Of a DNA stretch of 54,917 bases, positions 45,016-53,559 are shown piece by piece. The number at the start of each line of letters is the position of its first letter. Within the stretch, counting starts at the first letter, position 1. This DNA comes from Chitinophagaceae bacterium. Lineage in GTDB: Bacteria > Bacteroidota > Bacteroidia > Chitinophagales > Chitinophagaceae. Made by a program: the position numbers and the translations under genes. A model generated the notes under the pieces. The model did not search any database. It was not told where the DNA came from and saw nothing but the letters and a program-made list of their open reading frames with translations. The stretch lies in NCBI GenBank assembly GCA_028288585.1, contig JAQBNL010000027.1, positions 1 through 54,917 on the forward strand. The letters run 5' to 3'.

Positions 45016-46539
45016 ATGAAAACATATTTCTACATAGCACTTTCTTTATTCGCTATAACAAAAGCATATGCCCAGGAACCCGCTGATGCATTGCGCTATG
45101 CATGGACAACACAAAGCGGCACTGCCCGCAACCAGGCCATAGGCGGCGCTTCCGGCTCATTAGGTGGTGAATTTTCAACTTTATTTGTTAACCCTGCAGG
45201 CCTGGGATTTTATAAAACAGATGAATTTGTATTAACGCCCGGCTATAACCTCAACAATAACAAAAGCACTTACAAAGGACTGTTATCAAACACTAAGAAT
45301 AACAAATTTAATTTAAGTGCAAGTGGCTTTTTATTTTCTTTCCCCAGTTACAGAAATGCAAATGTTAGAAATTTTACAATAGCCCTGGGTGTTAACAGGT
45401 CGGCAGATTTTAACAGCAACATTTTTTATAAAGGAGCAAATAATAAAACTTCTTATTCAGAAAAATATCTTGAAGAATTGAAATATAATAATGTTACAGA
45501 TCCTAACAATGCAGCAACAGATTATCCTTATGGCAGCAGCCTTGCGCTTAATACATACTTAATTGACACCTCTAAGACCGCAGGTTATAAAAAACTTCCC
45601 AATCCTGCCACAGGGCTTAACCAGGAGAATACAATTGCCAGCACCGGTGGTATCACGGATATTGCTTTTGGCGGTGCCCTTAATTTGAGAGATAAATTAT
45701 TTTTTGGAGGAACGATTACTATACCTATCCTGAATTATAACCGCAACAGTACTTTTAAAGAAAGTGATGCAACGGCAAGCACAACAAATAATTTTAATTA
45801 TTTCACCGCTAATGAAACTTTACAAACCAAAGGTGTTGGAATTAATGCCAAGCTGGGATTGATCTCTAAACCGGTTGAATATGTTCGTTTGGGCCTGGCT
45901 ATTCACTCACCAACTTTTTACCAGCTAACGGATAAATACACTGCAGAAGTAATTACTGACCTGGAAGGATATGGTGGCGCAGGAACAAAAAGACAAAGCT
46001 CTTTAGATTTTAATAATAACCAACCGGGGCAATTAAAATATAATCTTTCTACACCATGGCGTGTTATTGCAAGCGGCTCTTATGTTTTTCGTGAAGTGGA
46101 AAATGTAAAAAGACAAAGAGCTTTCATTACAGCTGACATTGAATACGTAAATTATAAAGCTTCTTCCTTTACCGTGATGGATAAGCTGAACAACATGGAT
46201 ACGCAAAATTATTTTGATGAGCTTAATAAAGTTATCGATGAGCAATATAAAGGCGCTTTTAATTTCAGGCTGGGCGGGGAATTAAAATTTAATACGATCA
46301 TGGTAAGATTAGGCGGGGCTTATTATGGCAATCCTTATAAAAATGAAAAGGCGGATCGCATTAAACTTGGTGGAGGCTTAGGTTACAGGGATAAAGGTTT
46401 TTTTGTAGACCTTACTTATGTATATGCAATGAACAACGATGTAAACTATCCTTACAGGTTACAGGATAAACCAAATGACCCTGCTTCTATAAAAAACAAT
46501 GCAGGCAATATCGTGGCAACGATAGGATTTAAATTATAA
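45016..46539 (+). CDS. OmpP1/FadL-like outer membrane protein
   Basis: This 507-residue beta-barrel protein starts at the ATG at 45016 (MKTYFYIALSLFAITKAYAQ, signal peptide cleaved after AYA). DALRYAWTTQSGTARNQAIGGASGSLGGEFSTLFVNPAGLGFYKTDEF is the N-terminal hatch-like block of the OMPP1/FadL/TodX family. The rest is alternating amphipathic strands ending with GNIVATIGFKL, an outer-membrane targeting end. It likely transports hydrophobic substrates; the ligand is unknown. Its stop overlaps the miaA stop region by 6 bp. Confidence 0.85.
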   Translation: MKTYFYIALSLFAITKAYAQEPADALRYAWTTQSGTARNQAIGGASGSLGGEFSTLFVNPAGLGFYKTDEFVLTPGYNLNNNKSTYKGLLSNTKNNKFNLSASGFLFSFPSYRNANVRNFTIALGVNRSADFNSNIFYKGANNKTSYSEKYLEELKYNNVTDPNNAATDYPYGSSLALNTYLIDTSKTAGYKKLPNPATGLNQENTIASTGGITDIAFGGALNLRDKLFFGGTITIPILNYNRNSTFKESDATASTTNNFNYFTANETLQTKGVGINAKLGLISKPVEYVRLGLAIHSPTFYQLTDKYTAEVITDLEGYGGAGTKRQSSLDFNNNQPGQLKYNLSTPWRVIASGSYVFREVENVKRQRAFITADIEYVNYKASSFTVMDKLNNMDTQNYFDELNKVIDEQYKGAFNFRLGGELKFNTIMVRLGGAYYGNPYKNEKADRIKLGGGLGYRDKGFFVDLTYVYAMNNDVNYPYRLQDKPNDPASIKNNAGNIVATIGFKL

Positions 46540-47472
46540 GACCTCACTCTTTCCCTCTCCACTTGTGGAGAGGGATTTTTTTACCACTTCACATACTTCG
46601 GAAATATCAGAAGCAGTGAACCATTTTATCTCCTCATCTTTTTTAAACCATGTCATTTGCCGTTTGGCGTATTGGCGTGTATTGGTTTTTATTTGTTCAA
46701 TGGCTTTATCCAGGGAAATTTTTCCTTCAAGATGATCAAACAATTCTTTGTAGCCTACTGTTTGCAATGCATTTAAATGTTTAAAAGAAGCAAGGTTTTT
46801 AACTTCATCCAGTAAACCATTGCTCATCATATCATCCACCCTGTTGTTTATGTTTTGATGAAGCTGTTCTTTCGGCAATTCCAGCCCGATCTTAATTATG
46901 GTAAAATCTCTTTCCCTTTTTTTGTGAGACCGGAACTCAATTATTGATCTCCCCGTGGAAAGCTTTACTTCCAAAGCTCTCATCATTCTTTGTGGATTTT
47001 TTATTTCTCCTTTAAAAAAATATATAGGATCATTTTTTTCAACTTCTGTTTGCAGCCAATCCAAACCCTTATTTTTAAAATTGATAACCAGCTCCTCCCT
47101 AATTGCCGGGTTAATAACAGGCACTTCATCCATTCCTTCGCAAAAAGCCTTAATGTATAAGCCGGTGCCACCCACCATTACAGCAGTATCATGTGCTTTA
47201 AAAATATTGCCAACTTTTTGCAAAGCATATTCTTCAAACACTTTTGCATTTACTTCATCCTGTATAGAATGTGAATTAATGAAGTAATGTTTTACTTTTT
47301 GTAATTGTTCTGGAGAAGGTTTTGCAACACCGGTATTTAATTCTTTGTAGCACTGGCGGCTATCGGCAGAAATTATTTCTGTATTAAATTGTTGCGCTAA
47401 TTCTACAGCAACTGAAGTTTTTCCAACGGCTGTTGGACCAACAATAATAAGGCAGGTTTTATTTTTCATCAT
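46534..47472 (-). CDS. miaA: tRNA dimethylallyltransferase MiaA
   Basis: MiaA adds a dimethylallyl group to A37 of tRNAs reading UNN codons. The 312-residue protein has the P-loop GPTAVGKTSVA, SADSRQCYKELNTGVAKP, GGTGLYIKAFCEG, and the QYAKRQMTWFKK block that binds DMAPP and tRNA. After that block the last ten residues or so (STSGEGKSEVL) are encoded by a terminator-like hairpin read in the opposite direction and probably do not belong to the ancestral protein. Confidence 0.96.
   Translation of the reverse strand: MMKNKTCLIIVGPTAVGKTSVAVELAQQFNTEIISADSRQCYKELNTGVAKPSPEQLQKVKHYFINSHSIQDEVNAKVFEEYALQKVGNIFKAHDTAVMVGGTGLYIKAFCEGMDEVPVINPAIREELVINFKNKGLDWLQTEVEKNDPIYFFKGEIKNPQRMMRALEVKLSTGRSIIEFRSHKKRERDFTIIKIGLELPKEQLHQNINNRVDDMMSNGLLDEVKNLASFKHLNALQTVGYKELFDHLEGKISLDKAIEQIKTNTRQYAKRQMTWFKKDEEIKWFTASDISEVCEVVKKSLSTSGEGKSEVL
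46553..46582 (+). terminator. intrinsic terminator of the FadL-like gene inside miaA
   Basis: CCCTCTCCAC and GTGGAGAGGG form a perfect 10-bp stem with a 2-base loop (46553-46574), followed by A and seven T. It starts 13 bp after the FadL-like stop codon and lies within the 3' end of the convergent miaA gene. The cctcact...ccctctcc pattern resembles a hairpin repeat I have seen scattered in Bacteroidota genomes. Confidence 0.82.
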
Positions 47473-47499
47473 CCGGGCTTATTAAGAGCCTTTCAATGT

Positions 47500-48078
47500 T
47501 TATTTAAATTCTTCTTCAGCACTGCTATCCTCTTCTGTTTCTTCTTCCGCATCCTCTGATGCTTCAGTTTCTTCCCCTTCCTCACTCATAGTAAGTAATG
47601 CATCAGCGTTTAAATCGTATTTTTCTTCTATCTCTGCAAGCTTTTCACTTATTAAGCCTTTTGTTCCATACTGGCTTGGGCCAATTCCCTCGCTTCTTGC
47701 ACAGGAAGGGTAAGTTATTTTACTGTTTTCTTCTTTATTTACATTAATAAGCTCAACCATAAAGGTCCAGTTCTTATTAAAATCATACACATAAATAAAT
47801 TTTTGATTGGTATCTTTTATTTCGCTGCCAATAGTGGTTTCACTCATCAGCAATGGCTCTGCAGCGTATGTCTTATCATATTTTTCCATGGTAATTTCTT
47901 TACCCCTCTGCCACCTGTCGTTGCTCCTGTAAAAAGTTGCCTTGTGTTTATTATCAAATTCAAAACACCTTAATATTTCGTGGTGCAGGTCAGAAAAAGT
48001 ATGTGTATGCTTTATAACAATGTCACGATAAACACTGTCATCATCCTCCCAATAAATTCTGAATCTTAAAATTGCCAT
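47500..48078 (-). CDS. plasmid pRiA4b ORF-3-like protein
   Basis: This 192-residue protein matches the PRiA4_ORF3 family (PF07929), with LRFRIYWEDDDSVYRDIVI, FSDLHHEILRCFEFDNKHKATFY and PSCARSEGIGPSQYGTKG. The family occurs on plasmids, near IS elements and in many Bacteroidota chromosomes; its role is unknown. The C-terminal 30 residues are almost all Glu, Asp, Ala and Ser, a long acidic tail. It follows miaA's start by 27 bp on the same strand, so it lies upstream of miaA in one transcript. Confidence 0.82.
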   Translation of the reverse strand: MAILRFRIYWEDDDSVYRDIVIKHTHTFSDLHHEILRCFEFDNKHKATFYRSNDRWQRGKEITMEKYDKTYAAEPLLMSETTIGSEIKDTNQKFIYVYDFNKNWTFMVELINVNKEENSKITYPSCARSEGIGPSQYGTKGLISEKLAEIEEKYDLNADALLTMSEEGEETEASEDAEEETEEDSSAEEEFK

Positions 48079-48098
48079 ATCACGAAATTAAGGAAAAA

Positions 48099-48126
48099 GT
48101 AGTGAGTGGTGAGTGGTGAATAGTGA
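48099..48126. repeat. tandem heptamer run in the intergenic region
   Basis: GTAGTGA, GTGGTGA, GTGGTGA and ATAGTGA follow one another, each holding a TGA. It lies 21 bp upstream of the pRiA4b-like gene, between it and the nucleotidyltransferase gene. Confidence 0.8.
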
Positions 48127-48167
48127 GTACCAAATTTTAGAAAGAAATTATGATTTATTGCCTGCAA

Positions 48168-48195
48168 AATTCACAACTGGCAACTGACAACTCAC
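48168..48195. repeat. tandem heptamer run at the end of the CCA-type gene
   Basis: AATTCAC, AACTGGC, AACTGAC and AACTCAC follow one another. The stop codon of the minus-strand nucleotidyltransferase gene (48192-48194) lies in the last unit. Confidence 0.75.
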
Positions 48196-49664
48196 TTTTC
48201 AATTCCCATTTCCTTTGCCTTCTCTATCATAAAATTATGGGCAGCTTCATATTCGTTGGGAATAACTCCATCCAGTATAGCTTCACGTATTGCTGTTTTA
48301 ATATCTCCTACTGCACGTGAAGGCGGAAGGTTGAATTCTTTCATTATCATTTCACCTGTAATGGGGGGCTGCCAGTTTCTTATTTTATCACTCTCTTCAA
48401 CTTCTGCAAGGCGTTGGCTCACCATTTCAAAATTTTCCAAATAGCGTTTTACTTTAAATTTATTTTTTGAAGTGATATCGGCCTTGCACAATGTCATTAA
48501 TGCTTCAATATCATCGCCTGCATCAAAAAGCAGTCTTCGTAATGCGGAATCGGTTATGTTCTCTTTTGTAAGGCTGATAGGCCTCAGATGCAGCTCAACC
48601 ATTTTTCTCACAAACTTCATCTTCTCATTTTGGGGCAGCTTAAGCTGGTTGAATATTTTAGGCACCATCCTGCCGCCAACTACCTCATGCCCATGAAATG
48701 TCCACCCGTGGCCCTCTTCAAATTTTTTTGTTTTGGGTTTTGCAATATCATGCAGTATGGCAGCCCAACGCAGCCAAAGATCATCAGTATGCTTTGCTAT
48801 ATTATCCAGCACCTGTAGCGTATGATAAAAATTATCCTTGTGCCCTTTGCCATCAATATATTCAGCGCCGGCAAGCTCAACCATTTGAGGAAAAATAATT
48901 TTAAGTAATCCCGATGTATATAACAGTTTAAAACCAACTGAAGGTTCTTTGCTCATAATAATTTTATTCAGCTCATCGGTGATACGCTCAGGGCTTACAA
49001 TTTTTATCCGCTCTGCCATTTGAATAATTGCTTCAAAGGTTTGCTCTTCAATAGTAAAATGTAATTGTGCTGCAAAACGGATGGCTCTCATCATTCGTAA
49101 AGGGTCATCACTAAATGTCAGTTCCGGTTTTAATGGCGTTTTAATTATTTTTTTCTTTAGGTCACTTATGCCATCAAAGGGATCGATGAGTTCTCCAAAG
49201 TCTTCTTTATTTAAACTTATTGCCAATGCATTTATGGTAAAGTCACGGCGGTTTTGATCATCTTCAATAGTGCCTTGTTCAACTTTTGGCTTGCGGCTGT
49301 CATAATTATAGCTTTCCTTTCTTGCGCCTACAAATTCAATATCAAAAGCCACGGCCTCCGCTAAATCTCCTCCGGAGGAGATTTTCGAAACTTCTTTTAC
49401 ACCTGGATCATTTAATTTTATTTGTGCGGTTCCAAAATTTTTAAATACCGATACCTGCGGAGCAGGCTTAAATTTTTTGGCAACATTCTCTGCCAAAGCA
49501 ATACCATCTCCCACGCAAACAATATCAATATCTTTTGTATTTCTCTCTAAAATTTTATCTCTTACAAAACCGCCTATTAAAAAACACGGCATATCCAGCC
49601 CGGCTGCTGTAGCTGCAATCTTTTTTAATATAAATAACTCCTTATCGCTGCAATGGATATACAT
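48192..49664 (-). CDS. tRNA CCA-adding-type nucleotidyltransferase with HD domain
   Basis: This 490-residue class II nucleotidyltransferase has the head motif [22 protein letters not shown] (GG and DxD residues for metal and NTP binding), then [13 protein letters not shown], the [16 protein letters not shown] neck and an HD hydrolase module ([13 protein letters not shown]...[10 protein letters not shown]). It should add or repair the CCA end of tRNAs; polyadenylation activity cannot be excluded. It is a single gene and has a heptamer run at its end. Confidence 0.93.
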   Translation of the reverse strand: MYIHCSDKELFILKKIAATAAGLDMPCFLIGGFVRDKILERNTKDIDIVCVGDGIALAENVAKKFKPAPQVSVFKNFGTAQIKLNDPGVKEVSKISSGGDLAEAVAFDIEFVGARKESYNYDSRKPKVEQGTIEDDQNRRDFTINALAISLNKEDFGELIDPFDGISDLKKKIIKTPLKPELTFSDDPLRMMRAIRFAAQLHFTIEEQTFEAIIQMAERIKIVSPERITDELNKIIMSKEPSVGFKLLYTSGLLKIIFPQMVELAGAEYIDGKGHKDNFYHTLQVLDNIAKHTDDLWLRWAAILHDIAKPKTKKFEEGHGWTFHGHEVVGGRMVPKIFNQLKLPQNEKMKFVRKMVELHLRPISLTKENITDSALRRLLFDAGDDIEALMTLCKADITSKNKFKVKRYLENFEMVSQRLAEVEESDKIRNWQPPITGEMIMKEFNLPPSRAVGDIKTAIREAILDGVIPNEYEAAHNFMIEKAKEMGIEK

Positions 49665-49702
49665 CGTGCAAAAATATGGTTCAGAGTTGATAGTTATTTT
49701 CT

Positions 49703-49764
49703 TAACTACAAACTACCAACCCCGTCCGACCGGGTCATCCGGGCGGGTATAAACTACAAACTAT
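49703..49764. repeat. heptamer run interrupted by a GC-rich palindrome
   Basis: TAACTAC, AAACTAC and CAAC are followed by a GC-rich hairpin (49721-49747, arms CCCGTCCG and CGGGCGGG), then by TAT, AAACTAC and AAACTAT. The same heptamer words TAACTAC and AAACTAT occur at 36557-36570. Confidence 0.7.
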
Positions 49765-49814
49765 CTTTAACGTGGCATTAATCTTGACAATTATAGTATT
49801 CTTTAAAAAACACG

Positions 49815-49829
49815 TTCCTTTGGAAGGAA
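49815..49829. promoter_or_regulatory. short inverted repeat in the lon leader
   Basis: TTCCTT-TGG-AAGGAA forms a 6-bp perfect inverted repeat 32 bp before the lon start codon. It could be an operator or an RNA hairpin; there is no further evidence. Confidence 0.3.
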
Positions 49830-49860
49830 TTTTGACAAATTGTCTAACGAAATAAAAATT

Positions 49861-52260
49861 ATGAATCACAAGTTATTTTTAGGAGGATCAGAAGAAGAAA
49901 TGGAATTTATGCCCATTATACCGTTGAATGAGGATGGCGAAAACAATGATGAACAGGAGATTCCAGCAGAATTACCATTGCTACCATTAAGAAATACCGT
50001 TCTTTTTCCCGGTGTTGTTTTGCCTATAACAGTTGGCAGGGATAAAAGTATAAAAGCTGTAACTGATGCTTATAGGGCTGACAAATTGGTGGGTGTTGTT
50101 TCGCAAAAAGACAGTAATGTGGAAGAGCCTACTGTAAGTGACCTGGTTGATATTGGAACAATTGCCAAAATTGTAAAGCTTATAAAAATGCCCGATGGTG
50201 GCACCACAATAATTATCCAGGGCAAAAAAAGATTTAAGACTGAAGAGATAACATCTGATGAGCCTTACTTTAAAGCAAGAATTTCTGTTTTGGAAGATGA
50301 GCCTTTGACAGATGACAGTGATTTTGCAGCCATGGTAGGTTCTATCAAGGAACTTGCAGGGCAGATAATACAACTCTCTCCCAACATGCCTTCTGAAGCT
50401 TCCATTATTTTAAAAAACATTGAGAACCCTGCATTCCTTATCCATTTTGTAAGCAGTAATCTTAACAGCACATTAGTGGAGAAACAAAGACTGCTGGAAA
50501 TAAATAATATTAAGGCAAGGGCTGAAGTGCTGATGAATTTATTGCATACTGAATTGCAATATGCAGAGCTAAAAAATAAAGTAACCAACAAAACAAGAGC
50601 AGAACTGGATAAGCAGCAGAAAGATTATTTTTTGCAGCAGCAAATGAAAGCCATAAAAGAAGAACTGGGAGGAGAGAATGTTGCCGAGGTAAACGAAATG
50701 CGCAAAAAGGCAGAAGGCAAAAAATGGCCCGTTGCAGCAAAAGAAATGTTTCATAAAGGAATTGAGAAACTGGAAAGAATGCATCCTTCAACACCTGATT
50801 ATTCTGTTGTATATAATCACCTTGACCTGATGCTTGATTTGCCATGGAATGATTATACCAAAGACCAGTATGATCTTAAAAAAGCAAAAAAAGTTTTAGA
50901 TCATGATCATTACGGAATGGGAAAAATAAAAGAAAGGATTTTAGAATATTTAGCAGTTCTGAAATTAAAAGGCGATATGAAAAGCCCGATACTTTGTTTT
51001 GTGGGGCCGCCGGGAATTGGTAAAACATCTTTGGGGAAGAGCATTGCAAACGCAATCAGCAGGAAGTATGTAAGAGTAAGTTTGGGCGGACTGCATGATG
51101 AAAGCGAAATTCGCGGACATCGTAAAACCTACATCGGCGCTATGCCCGGGAGGATTCTTCAATCTATCAGGAAAACAAAATCATCAAACCCGGTAATGAT
51201 ATTAGATGAAATTGATAAAGTGGGAAATGATTTCAGAGGCGATCCTTCATCTGCTTTACTGGAAGTTCTGGATCCGGAGCAAAACAATAATTTCTACGAT
51301 AATTATTTAGAGCTTGAATATGATCTTAGCAAAGTTTTATTTATAGCTACTGCCAATAACCTGCAAAATATTTCTCCTGCCCTTCGTGACCGTTTGGAAA
51401 TAATTGATTTGAGCGGCTATGCAATAGAAGAAAAAATTGAAATTGCTAAACGTCATTTATTGCCTAAACAAAAAGAAGCGCATGGATTGAAGGATGTGAA
51501 TTTTAAGATAAGTGATGCGGTGCTGGAAAAAATTATTGCAGATTATACAAGAGAAAGCGGCGTTCGTGATCTTGACAGGCAGTTGGCTTCCATCATGCGT
51601 AACCTTGCCAGGCAATATGCAACAAAAGGTAAATTAAAACCGACCATCAGCGCCGGGGATGTTACCAAAATATTAGGCAAATCACGTTTCAGTAACGAGA
51701 TGTATAAAACGGCGAATATGGCCGGAGTAGCGGTGGGGCTTGCATGGACGTATGTGGGAGGTGATATTTTATTTATTGAAACCACCACCAGTGATAATGG
51801 AAAAGGTGAGCTGAAACTTACCGGTAATCTTGGTAATGTAATGAAAGAAAGCGCCACAACCGCCATGACCTACCTGCAATCGAATGCAAAAAAGTATGGT
51901 ATCGATCCTGAAATATTTACCAAGAAAAATGTGCACATCCATATTCCCGAAGGTGCAACGCCAAAGGACGGGCCAAGCGCTGGTATAACACTTATGACAG
52001 CACTCGCTTCTTCATTTACAGGCAAAAGAGTTAAGCCATATTTAGCTATGACAGGAGAGATAACTTTGAGAGGACAGGTGTTACCGGTTGGTGGCATTAA
52101 AGAAAAAGTACTGGCGGCAAAACGTGCCGGCCTGAAAGAAATAATTATGTGCTCATTAAATGAAAAAGATGTTCAGGAAATTGACCAGGCATTTATAAAG
52201 GGCTTAAAGATCAGTTATGTAAAAAACATGCAACAGGTGCTGGATATGGCGCTTGCATAG
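49861..52260 (+). CDS. lon: ATP-dependent protease La (Lon)
   Basis: Lon degrades damaged and regulatory proteins in the cytosol. From the ATG at 49861 the protein has 799 residues, a standard Lon length; a TTG 7 codons earlier is in frame but not needed. The N-terminal LON domain starts at LPLLPLRNTVLFPGVVLP. AAA+ follows with Walker A GPPGIGKT (381-388) and Walker B VMILDEIDKV. The protease domain has the Ser706-Lys749 dyad (DGPSAG and IKEKVLAA). The first 30 residues are acidic (EEEMEF..., NEDGENNDEQE) and longer than in E. coli Lon, as in other Bacteroidota. Confidence 0.97.
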   Translation: MNHKLFLGGSEEEMEFMPIIPLNEDGENNDEQEIPAELPLLPLRNTVLFPGVVLPITVGRDKSIKAVTDAYRADKLVGVVSQKDSNVEEPTVSDLVDIGTIAKIVKLIKMPDGGTTIIIQGKKRFKTEEITSDEPYFKARISVLEDEPLTDDSDFAAMVGSIKELAGQIIQLSPNMPSEASIILKNIENPAFLIHFVSSNLNSTLVEKQRLLEINNIKARAEVLMNLLHTELQYAELKNKVTNKTRAELDKQQKDYFLQQQMKAIKEELGGENVAEVNEMRKKAEGKKWPVAAKEMFHKGIEKLERMHPSTPDYSVVYNHLDLMLDLPWNDYTKDQYDLKKAKKVLDHDHYGMGKIKERILEYLAVLKLKGDMKSPILCFVGPPGIGKTSLGKSIANAISRKYVRVSLGGLHDESEIRGHRKTYIGAMPGRILQSIRKTKSSNPVMILDEIDKVGNDFRGDPSSALLEVLDPEQNNNFYDNYLELEYDLSKVLFIATANNLQNISPALRDRLEIIDLSGYAIEEKIEIAKRHLLPKQKEAHGLKDVNFKISDAVLEKIIADYTRESGVRDLDRQLASIMRNLARQYATKGKLKPTISAGDVTKILGKSRFSNEMYKTANMAGVAVGLAWTYVGGDILFIETTTSDNGKGELKLTGNLGNVMKESATTAMTYLQSNAKKYGIDPEIFTKKNVHIHIPEGATPKDGPSAGITLMTALASSFTGKRVKPYLAMTGEITLRGQVLPVGGIKEKVLAAKRAGLKEIIMCSLNEKDVQEIDQAFIKGLKISYVKNMQQVLDMALA

Positions 52261-52294
52261 TAAATTTATCTGAACCAGGATTGGGGGAGATTTA

Positions 52295-53551
52295 TTATAA
52301 AGAGACGGGTTGATCTTCCGGTAATTCTATAATAAATGTAGAACCTTCATTAAGCTGGCCTGTAGCTTTAATAAAACCATTGTGTTTATCAATGATCTTT
52401 TTACAAATTGATAATCCTACACCGGAGCCTTCAAATTCGTGGTAGCTGTGCAGCCGTTTAAACACCATAAAAATATCATCTGAATAGGCTGGATCAAAAC
52501 CGATCCCGTTATCTGAAACAGAGATTCTATAATAGTTAGCGTTATTTTTAAGATCATTTATTTTTTCGCCATAAATATTTATTACCGGGGCAATATCTTT
52601 TTTCCTGAATTTTATTGCATTATTAATTAAGTTGTAAAAAAGCTGCCGCATTAAACCAGGCACCGCACAAATTACAGGCAAGCCATCAATATTTATTTGT
52701 GCATTGTTTTTTTCAATCTCTATTTCCAGTTCCAGCGCAGCTTCTGTTACCAGCTCATTAAGATCAGTGTTTACAAAATCATTTGCATTAACCGTTTGCC
52801 TTGAAAACTGCAGCAGGTCATTAATGAGCGACTGCATTCTTTGTGATGAGCTGATAATTTTTTTCAGGTACTTTTCTGTTTCTTTCTCATTACATTGCTT
52901 CAATAAAATTTTGTCACTGAAAACCATGATCTTTCTTAAAGGCTCCTGCAAATCGTGTGAAGCCACGTAGGCAAAGCGATCCAGCTCTTCGTTAACTGCC
53001 AGCAAATGCGTGTTATTTTCAATAAGCTGCTTATTCAAAAGCTTTATTTTCTCTTCCGATACTTTACGTTCTTCAATTTGCTTTTGTAATGATTTGTTTG
53101 CGTTTAATAATTGTTTTTCGTGAATAAGCAGTTGGTAGTTTTTACGATACAATTCCACAAAAACACCCACTTTGGCCCTTAATAAATCAGGATTAATTGG
53201 TTTATAAATGTAATCCACACCGCCCATCCTGTAACCCTTAAAAATCTGCTCTTCTTCCTGGTTGTGCGCTGTGATAAAGATGATGGGGATCTGTTTTAAT
53301 TTATCACGTTCGTAAATTATAGTGGCCGTTTCAAAGCCATTGAGATCAGGCATTTGTACATCCATCAATATGAGGGAAAAATCGTGCTGCTTTAATAAAA
53401 TCTTGAGTGCGGCCCTGCCGGAGTTGGCTTTTATAACAGTGTAACTGTCCTTCTCTAATAAAGTTTCAATGGAAAAGAGATTATCTTCCCTGTCATCTAC
53501 CACCAAAATTTTTATATCAGATCTGTTGCCTGAATCCTTTTCATTTACCAT
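52295..53551 (-). CDS. REC-HisKA-HATPase hybrid sensor kinase
   Basis: This 418-residue soluble protein has an N-terminal receiver (ILVVDDREDN, phosphosite LILMDVQMPDLNG, Lys in IYKPINP), a coiled coil (about 135-185), HisKA with the H box YVASHDLQEPLRKI (phytochrome-type subfamily) and HATPase_c (N box NLINNAIKF, G boxes DNGIGF and GSGVGLSICKKI). It lacks a sensory input domain, so it must be driven by phosphotransfer to its receiver. The gene begins 8 bp after the next gene upstream and forms an operon with it. Confidence 0.94.
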   Translation of the reverse strand: MVNEKDSGNRSDIKILVVDDREDNLFSIETLLEKDSYTVIKANSGRAALKILLKQHDFSLILMDVQMPDLNGFETATIIYERDKLKQIPIIFITAHNQEEEQIFKGYRMGGVDYIYKPINPDLLRAKVGVFVELYRKNYQLLIHEKQLLNANKSLQKQIEERKVSEEKIKLLNKQLIENNTHLLAVNEELDRFAYVASHDLQEPLRKIMVFSDKILLKQCNEKETEKYLKKIISSSQRMQSLINDLLQFSRQTVNANDFVNTDLNELVTEAALELEIEIEKNNAQINIDGLPVICAVPGLMRQLFYNLINNAIKFRKKDIAPVINIYGEKINDLKNNANYYRISVSDNGIGFDPAYSDDIFMVFKRLHSYHEFEGSGVGLSICKKIIDKHNGFIKATGQLNEGSTFIIELPEDQPVSL

Positions 53552-53559
53552 TCCTGTTT

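Noticed and set aside
47500-48078. Evidence of a plasmid or IS insertion from the pRiA4b ORF-3 similarity
   Set aside because: No transposase, terminal inverted repeats or target duplication flank the gene, and the family is common in Bacteroidota chromosomes.
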